Source: an uncultured Faecalitalea sp.
GTDB lineage: Bacteria > Bacillota_I > Bacilli_A > Erysipelotrichales > Erysipelotrichaceae
DNA length: 55,306 nucleotides
Direction: 5' to 3'
Assembly (NCBI GenBank): GCA_946408025.1
Contig: CAMJQJ010000004.1
Coordinates: forward strand, 1 to 55,306
Shown here: positions 48,101 through 55,306 of the stretch, in pieces
Position numbering within the stretch: the first letter of the stretch is position 1
Layout of the letters: the number at the start of each line of letters is the position of its first letter
Program-made: the position numbers and the translations under genes
The notes under the pieces: generated by a model
The model's input: only the letters and a program-made list of their open reading frames with translations
Told to the model about the DNA's origin: nothing
Databases searched by the model: none

Positions 48101-48475
48101 TTTGAATTGAAACAATATCTAAATGTGACGGATAAATACGATGATATTCTAAAAGATACACGTATTTTGATTACAGACTATTCTTCTATTGCCTATGACG
48201 CTTTCTATCGAGGCTGTAATGTAATTTTTTATTGGGAAGAAAAAGATGAATGTATGGCAAATTATGGTCCAACGACAAAATTGATGTTGAATGAAGAAAA
48301 CGTTTATGGAGACATTTGCATGAATCCGTATCAATTGAGCAAGGCAATTGATATTAACTATTTCCATGGTCAAGATGAAGTTTATCAGAAACGATATTCA
48401 AAACTGGTTGATTTCCATGATGGCAAGAATACAGAACGTTTGATTAGATTATTGAGAAAGGATGAAATCATCTAA
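45137..48475 (+). CDS. Giant two-domain CDP-glycerol glycerophosphotransferase (TagF/TagB-like fusion)
   Basis: An 1112-residue protein. The N-terminal transferase (about 1-390) shows NTWHGTPLKTLGK, MPTWRGSD and VTDYSSVFFDFA. The C-terminal transferase (about 750-1112) shows FLQHGVMYMV, VMPTWRPWE and ITDYSSIAYDAFYRG. Both keep the histidine-glycine and D-Y-S-S motifs used in CDP-glycerol and phosphate binding. Residues about 390-750 are a middle region with a possible further Rossmann-like part (ALVYVGSLKGDALNQYLLNE) whose family I do not recognise. The protein probably primes or extends poly(glycerol phosphate) at the membrane. The start at 45137 is 6 bases after AGAGGG. It overlaps the next gene by one base. 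Confidence 0.85.
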   Translation: MLKRVIAKVKGVHNTYLKYRKADIDPNGFLLEAGQGKNINGNMFAIARELCTNPAWKTFKVYWVVTEETLQSANDRFSFYGYNVEFVVRLSDEYAELLATCKYLLTDNSFPPFFIKRKDQIYLNTWHGTPLKTLGKSDIKNAKSLANIQKNYLMVDYALFPNLLTRNVFMKDYMLESLYRGNILMCDYPRNSVFLDLDFQKELRQKLCLTDKQLIAYMPTWRGSDRTADAIIQKKILEKYFEQIDKKLEDNQIFYVNLHFLVGNTMDYSKYKHIQPFPKEYETYDFLSICDVLVTDYSSVFFDFAITKRKIILFTYDLEEYMEERGTYFSIEELPFPIVDTVVKLVNEINYPRDILMEQFLNEFCRYRDLFIPEKIVDFLIHGEKKNLILEKNAKQDLALVYVGSLKGDALNQYLLNEVDKVVDQYPDKKVIVCFRGAINEKRIEFLSQLNEKVDYLALVKKYNFSLYQVVKARLGLSFTFFDKLFNRVLRKIVNQERNRFFYSLEPSLVINMSGKAQYINLMLETFKCPKAAYILPKPFVGTMISTKIYKKMCADASKKYDEVINLYDKDVKVYWNDKKETYYNTSFQLSNIIHHFHNTSSSMNVWAVAIMRNAYKFDLNKIRCQINEKNYPCHINKLFSLNQYVSIVTYKIEIPTSDIMEFEIQNKLKFVYQDKNGYGFEKGCFYSALARRKGKNKQGPIKIFEKNNTSAYFRQSKNNILYLTVRKKNLTDKKIEQIKLNLAYYLSKIMPKKKIVLLYEKESSRYEESASVLYEKLIDDGYKDAYFILDKNYPHFQEIANKYRTNILYKGSFKHYLYFFMSKTFLGSEALVHAIDLRISNKHALNKINDKTLNYVFLQHGVMYMVSLDSESRSFFKPMKTEGKYRVVTSSVEEARHFIELGGYDPETIYVCGLPKFDRNTMNEDADKIVVMPTWRPWEYNEARYDFTQTKYYQMLVRIVDAIPEKFKDKLIVLPHPLFFDAIKDTEFELKQYLNVTDKYDDILKDTRILITDYSSIAYDAFYRGCNVIFYWEEKDECMANYGPTTKLMLNEENVYGDICMNPYQLSKAIDINYFHGQDEVYQKRYSKLVDFHDGKNTERLIRLLRKDEII

Positions 48476-49521
48476 TGACGCTTATTCTTTTAATCTTTCT
48501 CTGTTTATGTGTCACCGGGATAAGAGTTGATTTTTTCAATCGAGATTATATTAGTCGTGATACTACGATTCAGATCAATGGGATATTTGTGTTTTTAGTG
48601 TTTTTAAGTCATTTCGCAGGATATTTAGATCATGAATTTCCATTGAATTTTATCTATATGAATGTTCGTGGCTTTTTTGGTCAGCTTGTCGTGACAACAT
48701 TTTTATTCTATTCAGGTTATGGCGTTCTTACTTCTATCAATCGAAAAAAAGAAGCGTATGTAAAAACAATTCCTATTAAAGTATTGGAATTGATTTTTGA
48801 TTTTTCTGTTGCGATTGTGTTGTTTTTGATCGTTCAATCTTTCTTTGGACGATTCTTTGATCCAAATGAAATCATATTGTCTTGTATAGGATGGAATAGT
48901 GTGGGAAATAGTAATTGGTACTTGTTTGATATCCTTTTATTGTATATGATCACATATGTTTCATTTACGATTTCTAAAGATAGAAAAACTTTTTTAAGTC
49001 TGGTCTTGATTTTTTCTTTAATATCTATGGTATTATTGGCTCAGTATAAGACTGGGACTAGATGGTACAATACTTTTCTTTGTTTCTGGCTAGGTATGGT
49101 ATATGCTCAAATTAAGCCAAAATATGAAAAAACGGTCCAGAAAGATAAGAAAAAGTATTATTGTACTGGAGTGGTTTTGGCCATCATATTTTTAATATCG
49201 ATTTTATTGAGAAATGTGATGTTGTTTTATATCATCCATGCTCTTGTATTTACTTTATTGATCAATCATCTGTCCATGATCGTGTATATTGATAATCCTG
49301 TGCTAAAATGGTTGGGAAGTCATATTTTTAGTATATATATTCTTCAAAGGATTCCAATGATCATAGGAGACCATTTAGAGTTTATAGATGAGCATATGAT
49401 TGTATATTTTACATTTAGTTTGGTTATGACAGGAATTATGGCAGAGATGTTTGATTGCTTTGTTCATATGATATCGAAAAAGATATTTGTTCCAATAAAG
49501 ATGATGGTAAATGAGGGTTGA
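48475..49521 (+). CDS. Acyltransferase 3 family membrane protein (probable polymer O-acyltransferase)
   Basis: A 348-residue polytopic protein with roughly nine to ten hydrophobic segments. The order of features fits acyltransferase family 3: INGIFVFLVFLSHFAGYL near the N-terminus (with the His of the H-x10-R-like start region), LFYSGYGVLTSINRK after the second segment, NSNWYLFDILLLYM, and SHIFSIYILQRIPMI near the end. Such proteins acetylate cell-wall polymers, lipids or sugars. Sitting between teichoic acid transferases, it may modify that polymer; this is inferred from context. The ATG overlaps the previous stop (TAATG). Confidence 0.75.
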   Translation: MTLILLIFLCLCVTGIRVDFFNRDYISRDTTIQINGIFVFLVFLSHFAGYLDHEFPLNFIYMNVRGFFGQLVVTTFLFYSGYGVLTSINRKKEAYVKTIPIKVLELIFDFSVAIVLFLIVQSFFGRFFDPNEIILSCIGWNSVGNSNWYLFDILLLYMITYVSFTISKDRKTFLSLVLIFSLISMVLLAQYKTGTRWYNTFLCFWLGMVYAQIKPKYEKTVQKDKKKYYCTGVVLAIIFLISILLRNVMLFYIIHALVFTLLINHLSMIVYIDNPVLKWLGSHIFSIYILQRIPMIIGDHLEFIDEHMIVYFTFSLVMTGIMAEMFDCFVHMISKKIFVPIKMMVNEG

Positions 49522-49522
49522 T

Positions 49523-50722
49523 ATGTTTATATTACGAAAGATAAAGAAAATAGCTGGTAAGATTATAAGAATCACTTATAAGTTAACTTATAAACTGTTT
49601 AAAGTGGATGATAAATTAATGATCTTTATATCCTTTCATGGGAAAGGATATTCAGATAATCCTAAAGCAATTTATGAAGAAATTATCAAAGATGAAAGAT
49701 TTAAAGGATATCGTTTTATATGGTTCATTAAGAATCATAAGCGTAAAAACATATCAATTCCTGGTGCAGAAATAAAAGAATATTTCAGTCTTCCTTATTT
49801 TTACTATATGTCAAAGGCAAAGTACTGGATCATAAACTGTAAGATGCCTACATATATTTGTAAAAAAGAGAATCAATTCTATCTTCAGACATGGCATGGA
49901 ACGCCTTTAAAACGTCTGGCCCATGATATAGATGTTTCTGAAGATACGACTTTTTATCGTTCGGCGGTTACTTATGAGCAAATGTGCCACTCCTACGATG
50001 TGGATGTAGCTCGATATAACTATATGATTTCACCAAATAAGTTTTGTTCTCAAGTGTTTCCAAGTGCATTTGGAATCAATAAAGAAAGATTGATCGAGAC
50101 AGGATATCCAAGAAATGATTTTATTGTGAATGCGACAAAAGATGATGTTTTTCAAATTAAAAAGAAATTAAATATTCCTATGGACAAAAAAGTCATACTT
50201 TATGCCCCAACATGGCGAGATAATTCTTATGTAGCGGCAGGGTATACATTTGAGTTAAAAGCGGATTTTCATAAATGGAAGGAAATATTACAGGAAGAGT
50301 ATGTTGTTTTGTTTAAACCACATTATTTGATCATCAATAAATATGAAAATGATAGATCCCTAGATGGATTTTTATATTCGATCCCAGCGAATAATGATAT
50401 CAAAGATCTTTATGTGATCAGTGATGTTTTGATTACAGATTATTCGAGTGTTTTCTTTGACTATGCGATTTTGAAACGTCCTATTTATTTTTATATGTAT
50501 GATATTGAAGAATATGCCACAGATTTAAGAGGTTTCTACATGGATATTCATAAAGAATTACCAGGTCAGATATACAAAGAGGAAAATGAGATGTTGATGG
50601 ATATCAAAAATCATATCTATGATGATTCAAGAATGGAAGTGTTTAATCAGCGCTTTAATAACCTTGATGATGGAAAGGCATCAAAGCGTGTTGTAGATAT
50701 CATCTATAAAGTAGGTCATTAA
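49523..50722 (+). CDS. CDP-glycerol glycerophosphotransferase family protein (TagB/TagF-like), copy 2
   Basis: A 399-residue single-domain transferase. QTWHGTPLKRL carries the family histidine; YAPTWRDNSYV, FKPHYLI and ITDYSSVFFDYA are the other glycerophosphotransferase signatures. It ends with NNLDDGKASKRVVDII, as in family members. A basic, hydrophobic N-terminus may give monotopic membrane binding. The start at 49523 has GAGGG 5 bases upstream. It is one base after the acyltransferase stop and one base before the next gene. Confidence 0.87.
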   Translation: MFILRKIKKIAGKIIRITYKLTYKLFKVDDKLMIFISFHGKGYSDNPKAIYEEIIKDERFKGYRFIWFIKNHKRKNISIPGAEIKEYFSLPYFYYMSKAKYWIINCKMPTYICKKENQFYLQTWHGTPLKRLAHDIDVSEDTTFYRSAVTYEQMCHSYDVDVARYNYMISPNKFCSQVFPSAFGINKERLIETGYPRNDFIVNATKDDVFQIKKKLNIPMDKKVILYAPTWRDNSYVAAGYTFELKADFHKWKEILQEEYVVLFKPHYLIINKYENDRSLDGFLYSIPANNDIKDLYVISDVLITDYSSVFFDYAILKRPIYFYMYDIEEYATDLRGFYMDIHKELPGQIYKEENEMLMDIKNHIYDDSRMEVFNQRFNNLDDGKASKRVVDIIYKVGH

Positions 50723-50723
50723 T

Positions 50724-51824
50724 ATGTCTTTGAATAAACTTATCTTAAATATAGCATTAAAAATTGTAGACATCCTTACATTTTGGATCAAGAAAGATAA
50801 GAAACGCATCACTTTTGTTTCTTTGACACAATCTCATTTAGCCAGTGATTTTAAATTAATTGATGATTTACTAAAAGAAGAAAATAAATATGACATTCAT
50901 TATAATTTGATCGAATTTGAAAAAAATCTATTAGGCGATTTTAAATACTTTTTGAATTGTTTAAAACAGTTGGTGGAGTATAAAAAGTCAGCTTTAGTCA
51001 TTATTAATGACAATAATTATGTGATCAGTCATTGTAAACCTCAAGGTACAAAAGTTCTTCAGGTTTGGCATGCCTGTGGTGCTATAAAAAAATTTGGAAA
51101 TGAAATTAAAAGGCAATATCCAATTCGAAATTATGATGCGATCATCTGTAATGCCAAGGCATGGAAACCTGTATATGCCAAATCATTCGGTGTTAATGAA
51201 GAACAAGTTTATGTGACAGGAATGCCAAGAATTGATTTGTTGTTGAATCCGTCTTTACAGAAAAAAAATAAAGAAGCGTTTTATAAGAAGTATCCTATGT
51301 GCATAGGGAAAAAGCTTTGTCTGTATGCTCCTACATTTCGTGGAAACATCATAGATGGCTTTAAGATCAAATCTTTTGATTTTGAAAAAGTTGAATCTAT
51401 GTTAAGCGATGAATATATTTTCTTGTATAAATTTCATCCTTTGTTGGGGGATGTAAAAGTAAATTCTTCTAAAGCAATTAATGTGAATAAAGAAGACTTA
51501 TATACTCTATTTACGGTAAGTGATTGTTTGATCAGTGATTATTCATCCATTCTCTTTGACTATTCATTATTAAACAAAAAGATGATAGCGTATGTGGATG
51601 ATATTGATGAATATGATGAAACGATTGGGTTAAATGTTGATTTAAGAAAAGATTTCTGTGGCCCAATCTGCCAAGATGAAGAAGAGTTGGCTAATGTCAT
51701 AAAATCAGAAAACAAAGATCATCGTATTAAATCTTTTCAGAAAAAGTATATGTATTATACAGATGGAAAAAATACTTCACGTGTCATAGCTTTGATAAAT
51801 AAACTCATGAAAGAAGTCAAATAA
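50724..51824 (+). CDS. CDP-glycerol glycerophosphotransferase family protein, copy 3
   Basis: A 366-residue protein of the same superfamily but a different branch. The histidine motif is VWHACGAIKKFG, and GMPRIDLLLNP, YAPTFRGN, YKFHPLL and ISDYSSILFDYS follow. The W-H-A-C-G-A-I-K-K-F-G form is that of TarF/TarL-like and related enzymes. The ribosome site is weak (GTAGG), so translation is probably coupled to the preceding gene. Its exact acceptor is not known. Confidence 0.85.
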   Translation: MSLNKLILNIALKIVDILTFWIKKDKKRITFVSLTQSHLASDFKLIDDLLKEENKYDIHYNLIEFEKNLLGDFKYFLNCLKQLVEYKKSALVIINDNNYVISHCKPQGTKVLQVWHACGAIKKFGNEIKRQYPIRNYDAIICNAKAWKPVYAKSFGVNEEQVYVTGMPRIDLLLNPSLQKKNKEAFYKKYPMCIGKKLCLYAPTFRGNIIDGFKIKSFDFEKVESMLSDEYIFLYKFHPLLGDVKVNSSKAINVNKEDLYTLFTVSDCLISDYSSILFDYSLLNKKMIAYVDDIDEYDETIGLNVDLRKDFCGPICQDEEELANVIKSENKDHRIKSFQKKYMYYTDGKNTSRVIALINKLMKEVK

Positions 51825-51838
51825 CAGACTTCTTTTTT
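51811..51838 (+). terminator. Terminator at the end of the teichoic acid locus, overlapping the last stop codon
   Basis: AAGAAGTC (51811-51818) pairs with GACTTCTT (51827-51834), followed by T residues. The stop codon lies in the loop. Confidence 0.85.
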
Positions 51839-51892
51839 AATATATTAATTTTAATGATATTATTAAAGAGTAGAAAGTGAAGAGGAATTATT

Positions 51893-52240
51893 ATGAATAT
51901 ATTTATAGAACAATTACATGAGTATTTAAATTGCTGTGCATATTTATCTGTCTATTTGTTAGAGGCATTATCTCTTCTATGTATCCTTTATAGTGCAGTT
52001 AAAAGTGTAATTATATCTTTTAATAAAGACAAAAATACAAAAAAACCATTGTTGAAAGGATTAAGTATTGCCTTAACATTTAAATTGGCTGCTGAAATTG
52101 CAAGAACTATCACGGTTCGAAGTTTAGATGAAATAATTCAAATAGGAGCTTTGATATTAGTAAAAGCGGCAATAACAGCTTTGATTCATTGGGAATGGAA
52201 AAGTAGTGATGTAATGTCAGAAATTGAGGATATAGATTAA
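51893..52240 (+). CDS. DUF1622 family membrane protein
   Basis: A 115-residue protein with about three hydrophobic segments. The segment LSIALTFKLAAEIARTITVR followed by ILVKAAITALIHWEWK fits DUF1622, a small conserved inner-membrane family without a known function. AAGAGGA precedes the ATG. It lies between two terminators with a TATTAT-type -10 upstream, so it is probably transcribed with its own promoter. Confidence 0.78.
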   Translation: MNIFIEQLHEYLNCCAYLSVYLLEALSLLCILYSAVKSVIISFNKDKNTKKPLLKGLSIALTFKLAAEIARTITVRSLDEIIQIGALILVKAAITALIHWEWKSSDVMSEIEDID

Positions 52241-52348
52241 TAAATTAAAGACTTTATAATGTATCATTTTTTAACGATAGTAATTATTTATATAATCTTA
52301 ATACATAAAAATATTTGCTATGATAAAATGTAACCAAGGAACAAACAT

Positions 52349-52585
52349 ATGAACTTAAATGGACAATCAAGTAAAAACAGGAAAACGATACTGAATGGGA
52401 AACCTCTATATGGTTATGATCAAACAAAAAAAAGAAATTATTTTCAACATGTTCGGATCCATAATAAATTAACCAAACAGTGGCGTAATGTGCAAGGAGC
52501 AGAAATTGATAAAAAGCTTATAGAAATTATAATAAGAGTAATAATTGCTTTATGTATTATAGTTTTTATAATTTCATTTTTGTAG
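52349..52585 (+). CDS. Small membrane protein of unknown function
   Basis: A 78-residue protein that I do not recognise. The first 55 residues are polar and basic (KNRKTILNGKPLYGYDQTKK), and residues about 58-78 form one hydrophobic helix (IIIRVIIALCIIVFIISFL) at the very end, a tail-anchor-like design. CAAGGA precedes the ATG. It lies 13 bases before the SPFH gene, whose ribosome site overlaps its stop region, so the two are likely co-expressed and may be partners. There is no NfeD gene here, the usual SPFH companion. Confidence 0.6.
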   Translation: MNLNGQSSKNRKTILNGKPLYGYDQTKKRNYFQHVRIHNKLTKQWRNVQGAEIDKKLIEIIIRVIIALCIIVFIISFL

Positions 52586-52598
52586 GAGGTATGATGTT

Positions 52599-53504
52599 AT
52601 GTTTATTATAGTTATAGTTATTATTGTTTTGATTGTATTAGCTTTATTTTATACAATTCGAATTGTTCCCCAGACAGAGGAATATGTGATTGAATTTTTA
52701 GGTAAATACAAGACTACATGGAGTGCAGGTATTCATTTTTTGATTCCTTTCTTTGAACGTGTAGTATGTAAAGCTACTAGTAAAGAACAATGCGCAGATT
52801 TTGAACCTCAGTCTGTAATCACAAAGGACAATGTGTCTATTTACGTAGATACAGTAGTTTACTTTAAAATCTTTGATTCAAAATTGTTTGCGTACGGAGC
52901 TGCAAATCCATTATTTGCTTTGGAAAATTTAGCGGCAACAACTTTACGTAATTTAATTGGCGATATGACACTAGATGAGGCTCTAACTTCTCGTGATACG
53001 ATAAATGTTAAATTAAAAGATATTTTGGATGAAGCTACAGATCCGTGGGGAATCAATGTAAGTCGTGTGGAACTTAAGAATATCGATCCACCTGCAGAAA
53101 TTAAGAATGCCATGGAAAAACAAATGAAGGCGGAACGAGAAAAACGCGAGAAAATTTTACAGGCAGAAGCATTTCAAGAGTCAGAAATTAAAAAAGCTGA
53201 TGGAGAAGCTAAGGCTATGGTCAAACGTGCAGAGGCTAAACGAGATGCGGATATAGCTATTGCTCAAGGTAAAGCTAAAGCAATAGAAATGACATATGAA
53301 GCTGAGGCAGAAGGGTTGAAAAAACTACGAGATGCACAAGCGGATTCAACTGTAGTACAGTTAAAATCTTTCGAAGCATTAGAAAAACTAGCGGATGGAA
53401 AATCAACAAAAATTATTGTTCCAACATCAGTTGCAGAAAGTACGACAAAACAGTCTATTTTTGCCGAAATGTTAAAAACACCTATTGAAGAAAACACTAA
53501 ATAA
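52599..53504 (+). CDS. SPFH/Band 7 protein (stomatin/QmcA-like)
   Basis: A 301-residue protein. The first 20 residues form a membrane segment; the SPFH domain follows (IVPQTEEYVIEFLGKYKTTW, SVITKDNVSIYVDTVVYFKI, LRNLIGDMTLDEALTSRD, WGINVSRVELKNIDPP). Residues about 170-265 are an Ala/Lys/Glu-rich coiled coil (AEREKREKILQAEAFQESEI). Such proteins oligomerise into membrane rings or microdomain scaffolds. AGGAGG lies 9 bases before the ATG. A terminator follows. Confidence 0.92.
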   Translation: MFIIVIVIIVLIVLALFYTIRIVPQTEEYVIEFLGKYKTTWSAGIHFLIPFFERVVCKATSKEQCADFEPQSVITKDNVSIYVDTVVYFKIFDSKLFAYGAANPLFALENLAATTLRNLIGDMTLDEALTSRDTINVKLKDILDEATDPWGINVSRVELKNIDPPAEIKNAMEKQMKAEREKREKILQAEAFQESEIKKADGEAKAMVKRAEAKRDADIAIAQGKAKAIEMTYEAEAEGLKKLRDAQADSTVVQLKSFEALEKLADGKSTKIIVPTSVAESTTKQSIFAEMLKTPIEENTK

Positions 53505-53533
53505 AAGTGCATGTCATTGACAAGCACTTTTTT
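53503..53533 (+). terminator. Terminator after the SPFH gene
   Basis: AAAAGTGC (53503-53510) pairs with GCACTTTT (53524-53531), with an inner TGTC/GACA pair and a T run. Confidence 0.85.
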
Positions 53534-53598
53534 AATTAAATAAGCATAAATAATGTCGAATTAAACTGTACACTAGCTATAGATAGAGAGGTATCTGT

Positions 53599-53730
53599 AT
53601 GAAAGAAATAATTATGTGCATGTTTATTGATCCATATTTTGCTATTTTGACAATAGGGCAAATTATATCGTATGTAGGTATGATTTTTGGAAGTTTATTG
53701 TTATGTAAAAGAATATTGTGTCACAAATAA
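53599..53730 (+). CDS. 43-residue putative membrane peptide
   Basis: A short open frame (MKEIIMCMFIDPYFAILTIG to CKRILCHK) with a good ribosome site, GAGAGG, 7 bases upstream. Residues about 10-36 are hydrophobic enough for one or two short membrane helices, and the end is basic. It lies after the SPFH terminator and 77 bases before the PurF-like gene. I recognise no family; the ribosome site and hydrophobic profile make it a plausible small protein, not a certain one. Confidence 0.5.
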   Translation: MKEIIMCMFIDPYFAILTIGQIISYVGMIFGSLLLCKRILCHK

Positions 53731-53763
53731 TAATCAAAAAATCTTAAAATCAATTGTTTTGTA

Positions 53764-53772
53764 TGATATACT
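53764..53772 (+). promoter_or_regulatory. Extended -10 promoter of the PurF-like gene
   Basis: TGATATACT lies 36 bases before the start codon. No PurR-type or guanine-riboswitch element is seen. Confidence 0.5.
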
Positions 53773-53807
53773 TTCCACATCAAATAAATGGAAAGAGGGA
53801 ATAGTAG

Positions 53808-55214
53808 ATGAGTGGTTTTTTTGCAGTAGCATCAAAAGAAAGTTGTGTTTTGGATTTATTTTTTGGAGTTGACTATCATTCACATTTAGGAACTCGTCGT
53901 GGTGGTATGGCTGTGCACGGAGAACATGGTTTTGAACGAGCAATTCATAATATTGAAAATACGCCATTCCGTACAAAATTTGATTCGGATTTAGATAAAT
54001 TTAAAGGGAATCTTGGAATTGGTTGTATTTCTGATTTTGAAGCACAGCCTTTGTTAATGCAATCACATTTGGGATCTTTTGCTATTACAACTGTAGGAAG
54101 AATCAATAATCTTCAAGAATTAAAAGAATTGTGCTTTTCTAAAGGAATGTCTCATTTTCTGGAAATGAGTACAGGAGATATTAATCCTACAGAATTGGTT
54201 GCAGCATTGATTAATCAAAAAGATAGCATTGTTGAAGGATTGAGTTATGTACAAGATATGATAGAAGGTAGCATGTCTATATTATTGATGACTCCGAATG
54301 GAATTTATGCAGCACGAGATAAGGTTGGACGTACTCCGATCATAATTGGAGAAAAACCAACAGGATATTGTGCTACATTTGAAAGTAGTGCTTTCTTAAA
54401 TTTAGGGTATCATCATTATAGAGATTTAGGTCCTGGAGAAATTGTCTTTATGACTCCTACTCATATTGAAGTGAAGAAAAAACCACAAGAAGAGATGAAA
54501 ATTTGTTCCTTTTTATGGGTATATTATGGATATCCAACATCAACATATGAAGGTGTGAATGTTGAATGTATGCGTAATCGTTGTGGAGAAATTTTAGCTC
54601 AAAGAGATGATGTTGAAGCAGATAGTGTTGCAGGAGTCCCTGATTCAGGTACACCACATGCTGTAGGGTATGCAAATGCAAAAGGTATTCCATTTACTCG
54701 TCCTTTCATTAAGTATACACCTACATGGCCTAGATCATTTATGCCAACCAATCAGTCTCAGCGTAACATGATTGCAAAAATGAAATTAATACCAGTAAAG
54801 GAATTGATTAAAGATAAAAGTTTATTGTTAATTGATGATTCTATCGTTCGAGGAACACAATTAGGTGAGACAACAGATTTCTTATACGATAGTGGAGCAA
54901 AAGAAGTTCATGTACGTCCTGCATGCCCTCCTATAATGTTTGGTTGTAAATATTTAAATTTCTCTCGATCAAGTTCTGAAATGGATTTGATTACTCGTCG
55001 AGTGATACAGAAGTTAGAAGGAGATAATGTTTCGGAAGAAACATTAAAAGAATATGCAAATCCAGATAGTGAAAAGTATAAGAACATGTTAGAAGAAATT
55101 CGTAAACGTTCTAGATTTACCTCATTACGTTATCATCGATTAGATGATATGGTTAAATCAATAGGACTTGAAAAATGTAAGCTTTGTACTTATTGTTTTG
55201 ACGGAGAAGAATAA
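53808..55214 (+). CDS. PurF-like amidophosphoribosyltransferase paralogue without the N-terminal nucleophile cysteine
   Basis: A 468-residue protein with the PurF layout: an N-terminal Ntn glutaminase-like domain (LGTRRGGMAVHGEHG, TTVGRINN) and a C-terminal phosphoribosyltransferase domain whose PRPP loop LLLIDDSIVRGTQLG is intact. The usual N-terminal M-C-G is replaced by MSGFFAVA, so the catalytic cysteine of class II amidotransferases is a serine. Three late cysteines (457, 460, 463 in CKLCTYC) could serve an iron-sulphur site as in Bacillus-type PurF. Either it uses free ammonia, acts on another substrate, or has a different role. No other pur gene lies in the window. AAGAGGG precedes the ATG by about 8 bases. 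Confidence 0.83.
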   Translation: MSGFFAVASKESCVLDLFFGVDYHSHLGTRRGGMAVHGEHGFERAIHNIENTPFRTKFDSDLDKFKGNLGIGCISDFEAQPLLMQSHLGSFAITTVGRINNLQELKELCFSKGMSHFLEMSTGDINPTELVAALINQKDSIVEGLSYVQDMIEGSMSILLMTPNGIYAARDKVGRTPIIIGEKPTGYCATFESSAFLNLGYHHYRDLGPGEIVFMTPTHIEVKKKPQEEMKICSFLWVYYGYPTSTYEGVNVECMRNRCGEILAQRDDVEADSVAGVPDSGTPHAVGYANAKGIPFTRPFIKYTPTWPRSFMPTNQSQRNMIAKMKLIPVKELIKDKSLLLIDDSIVRGTQLGETTDFLYDSGAKEVHVRPACPPIMFGCKYLNFSRSSSEMDLITRRVIQKLEGDNVSEETLKEYANPDSEKYKNMLEEIRKRSRFTSLRYHRLDDMVKSIGLEKCKLCTYCFDGEE

Positions 55215-55240
55215 AAAAAGGTGATTAATCACCTTTTTTT
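55213..55240. terminator. Bidirectional terminator after the PurF-like gene
   Basis: AAGGTGATTAATCACCTT is a palindrome flanked by an A run on the left and a T run on the right, serving both converging genes. Confidence 0.85.
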
Positions 55241-55244
55241 ATTC

Positions 55245-55306
55245 TTAACGATTCCACCCGAAATCTTTTAAGATTTCTTCAATGTTTTCTTCCAGTGTTC
55301 CAAAAG
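55245..55306 (-). CDS. C-terminal end of an unidentified gene (partial)
   Basis: On the minus strand the frame ending in TAA at 55247-55245 reads FGTLEENIEEILKDFGWNR. Only 19 residues are in the window, so no family can be given. The frame is open to the window edge, its stop lies next to the shared terminator, and the other two minus frames are closed, which supports it as a real gene end. Confidence 0.55.
   Translation of the reverse strand, partial: FGTLEENIEEILKDFGWNR

Noticed and set aside
53505-53807. Purine riboswitch or PurR box before the PurF-like gene
   Set aside because: No conserved purine aptamer core or PurR-type palindromes are visible; the space is taken by a terminator, a small ORF and an extended -10 element.

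Overview
This window is the chromosomal replication-origin region of a low-G+C Gram-positive bacterium (Bacillota). Features pointing there are the dnaA-dnaN-yaaA-recF-gyrB-gyrA order, a delta subunit of RNA polymerase, a serS T-box, a small 4.5S-type SRP RNA, FemAB-type peptidoglycan enzymes, a CDP-glycerol teichoic acid locus, and an MutL that carries its own endonuclease motif. Gene order and protein flavour suggest the Erysipelotrichia rather than Bacilli or Clostridia, but this is an inference without database support. No phage, insertion sequence, CRISPR array, tRNA or rRNA was seen.

Left arm (1-15011, mostly minus strand, reading away from the origin): the end of a YggS-type PLP protein, a cell-wall amidase, a CNNM/CorC-type membrane protein, a lipid/diacylglycerol kinase and a MalY/PatB-type C-S lyase. 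Then come two minus-strand blocks: pth-mfd-rqcP-nudix-HD (tRNA recycling, transcription-coupled repair, ribosome rescue, nucleotide clean-up) and rpmH-rnpA-yidC-jag, followed towards the origin by two tandem FemAB-like genes.

Origin (15012-16990): the direction of transcription switches here. An AT-rich stretch upstream of dnaA carries many DnaA-box-like nonamers, mostly TTTTCCCCA or TTTTCCACA. The dnaA-dnaN gap carries further ATCCACA boxes, a candidate DnaA-trio tract and an AT-rich segment, giving a bipartite origin as in Bacillus subtilis.

Right arm (16991-40311, mostly plus strand): dnaN, yaaA, recF, gyrB, gyrA, T-box-controlled serS, the SRP RNA, tadA, dnaX with an embedded perfect parS palindrome, and recR. 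A 560-base AT-rich gap follows, filled with TCATATGA palindromes, then a gene for a HTH plus coiled-coil protein of unknown function. Next are CYTH and nadK, a RodA/FtsW gene, mutS-mutL-miaA-tcdA and an ECF S-component. The TCATATGA palindrome is concentrated in the 23.9-31.5 kb interval around the HTH gene and parS. This is my best candidate for an undescribed chromosome-organising or partition-like system.

Far right (40414-55306): ywiB-argS-rpoE, then a wall teichoic acid locus (tagG, tagH, tagD, a giant two-domain CDP-glycerol transferase, an acyltransferase, and two more CDP-glycerol transferases). It is preceded by an odd tiny leader ORF fused to a terminator. After that come DUF1622, a small membrane protein, an SPFH protein, a 43-residue membrane peptide, and a PurF-like protein that lacks the usual N-terminal nucleophilic cysteine. 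Many promoters here look like extended -10 (TGnTATAAT) elements with poor -35 boxes.
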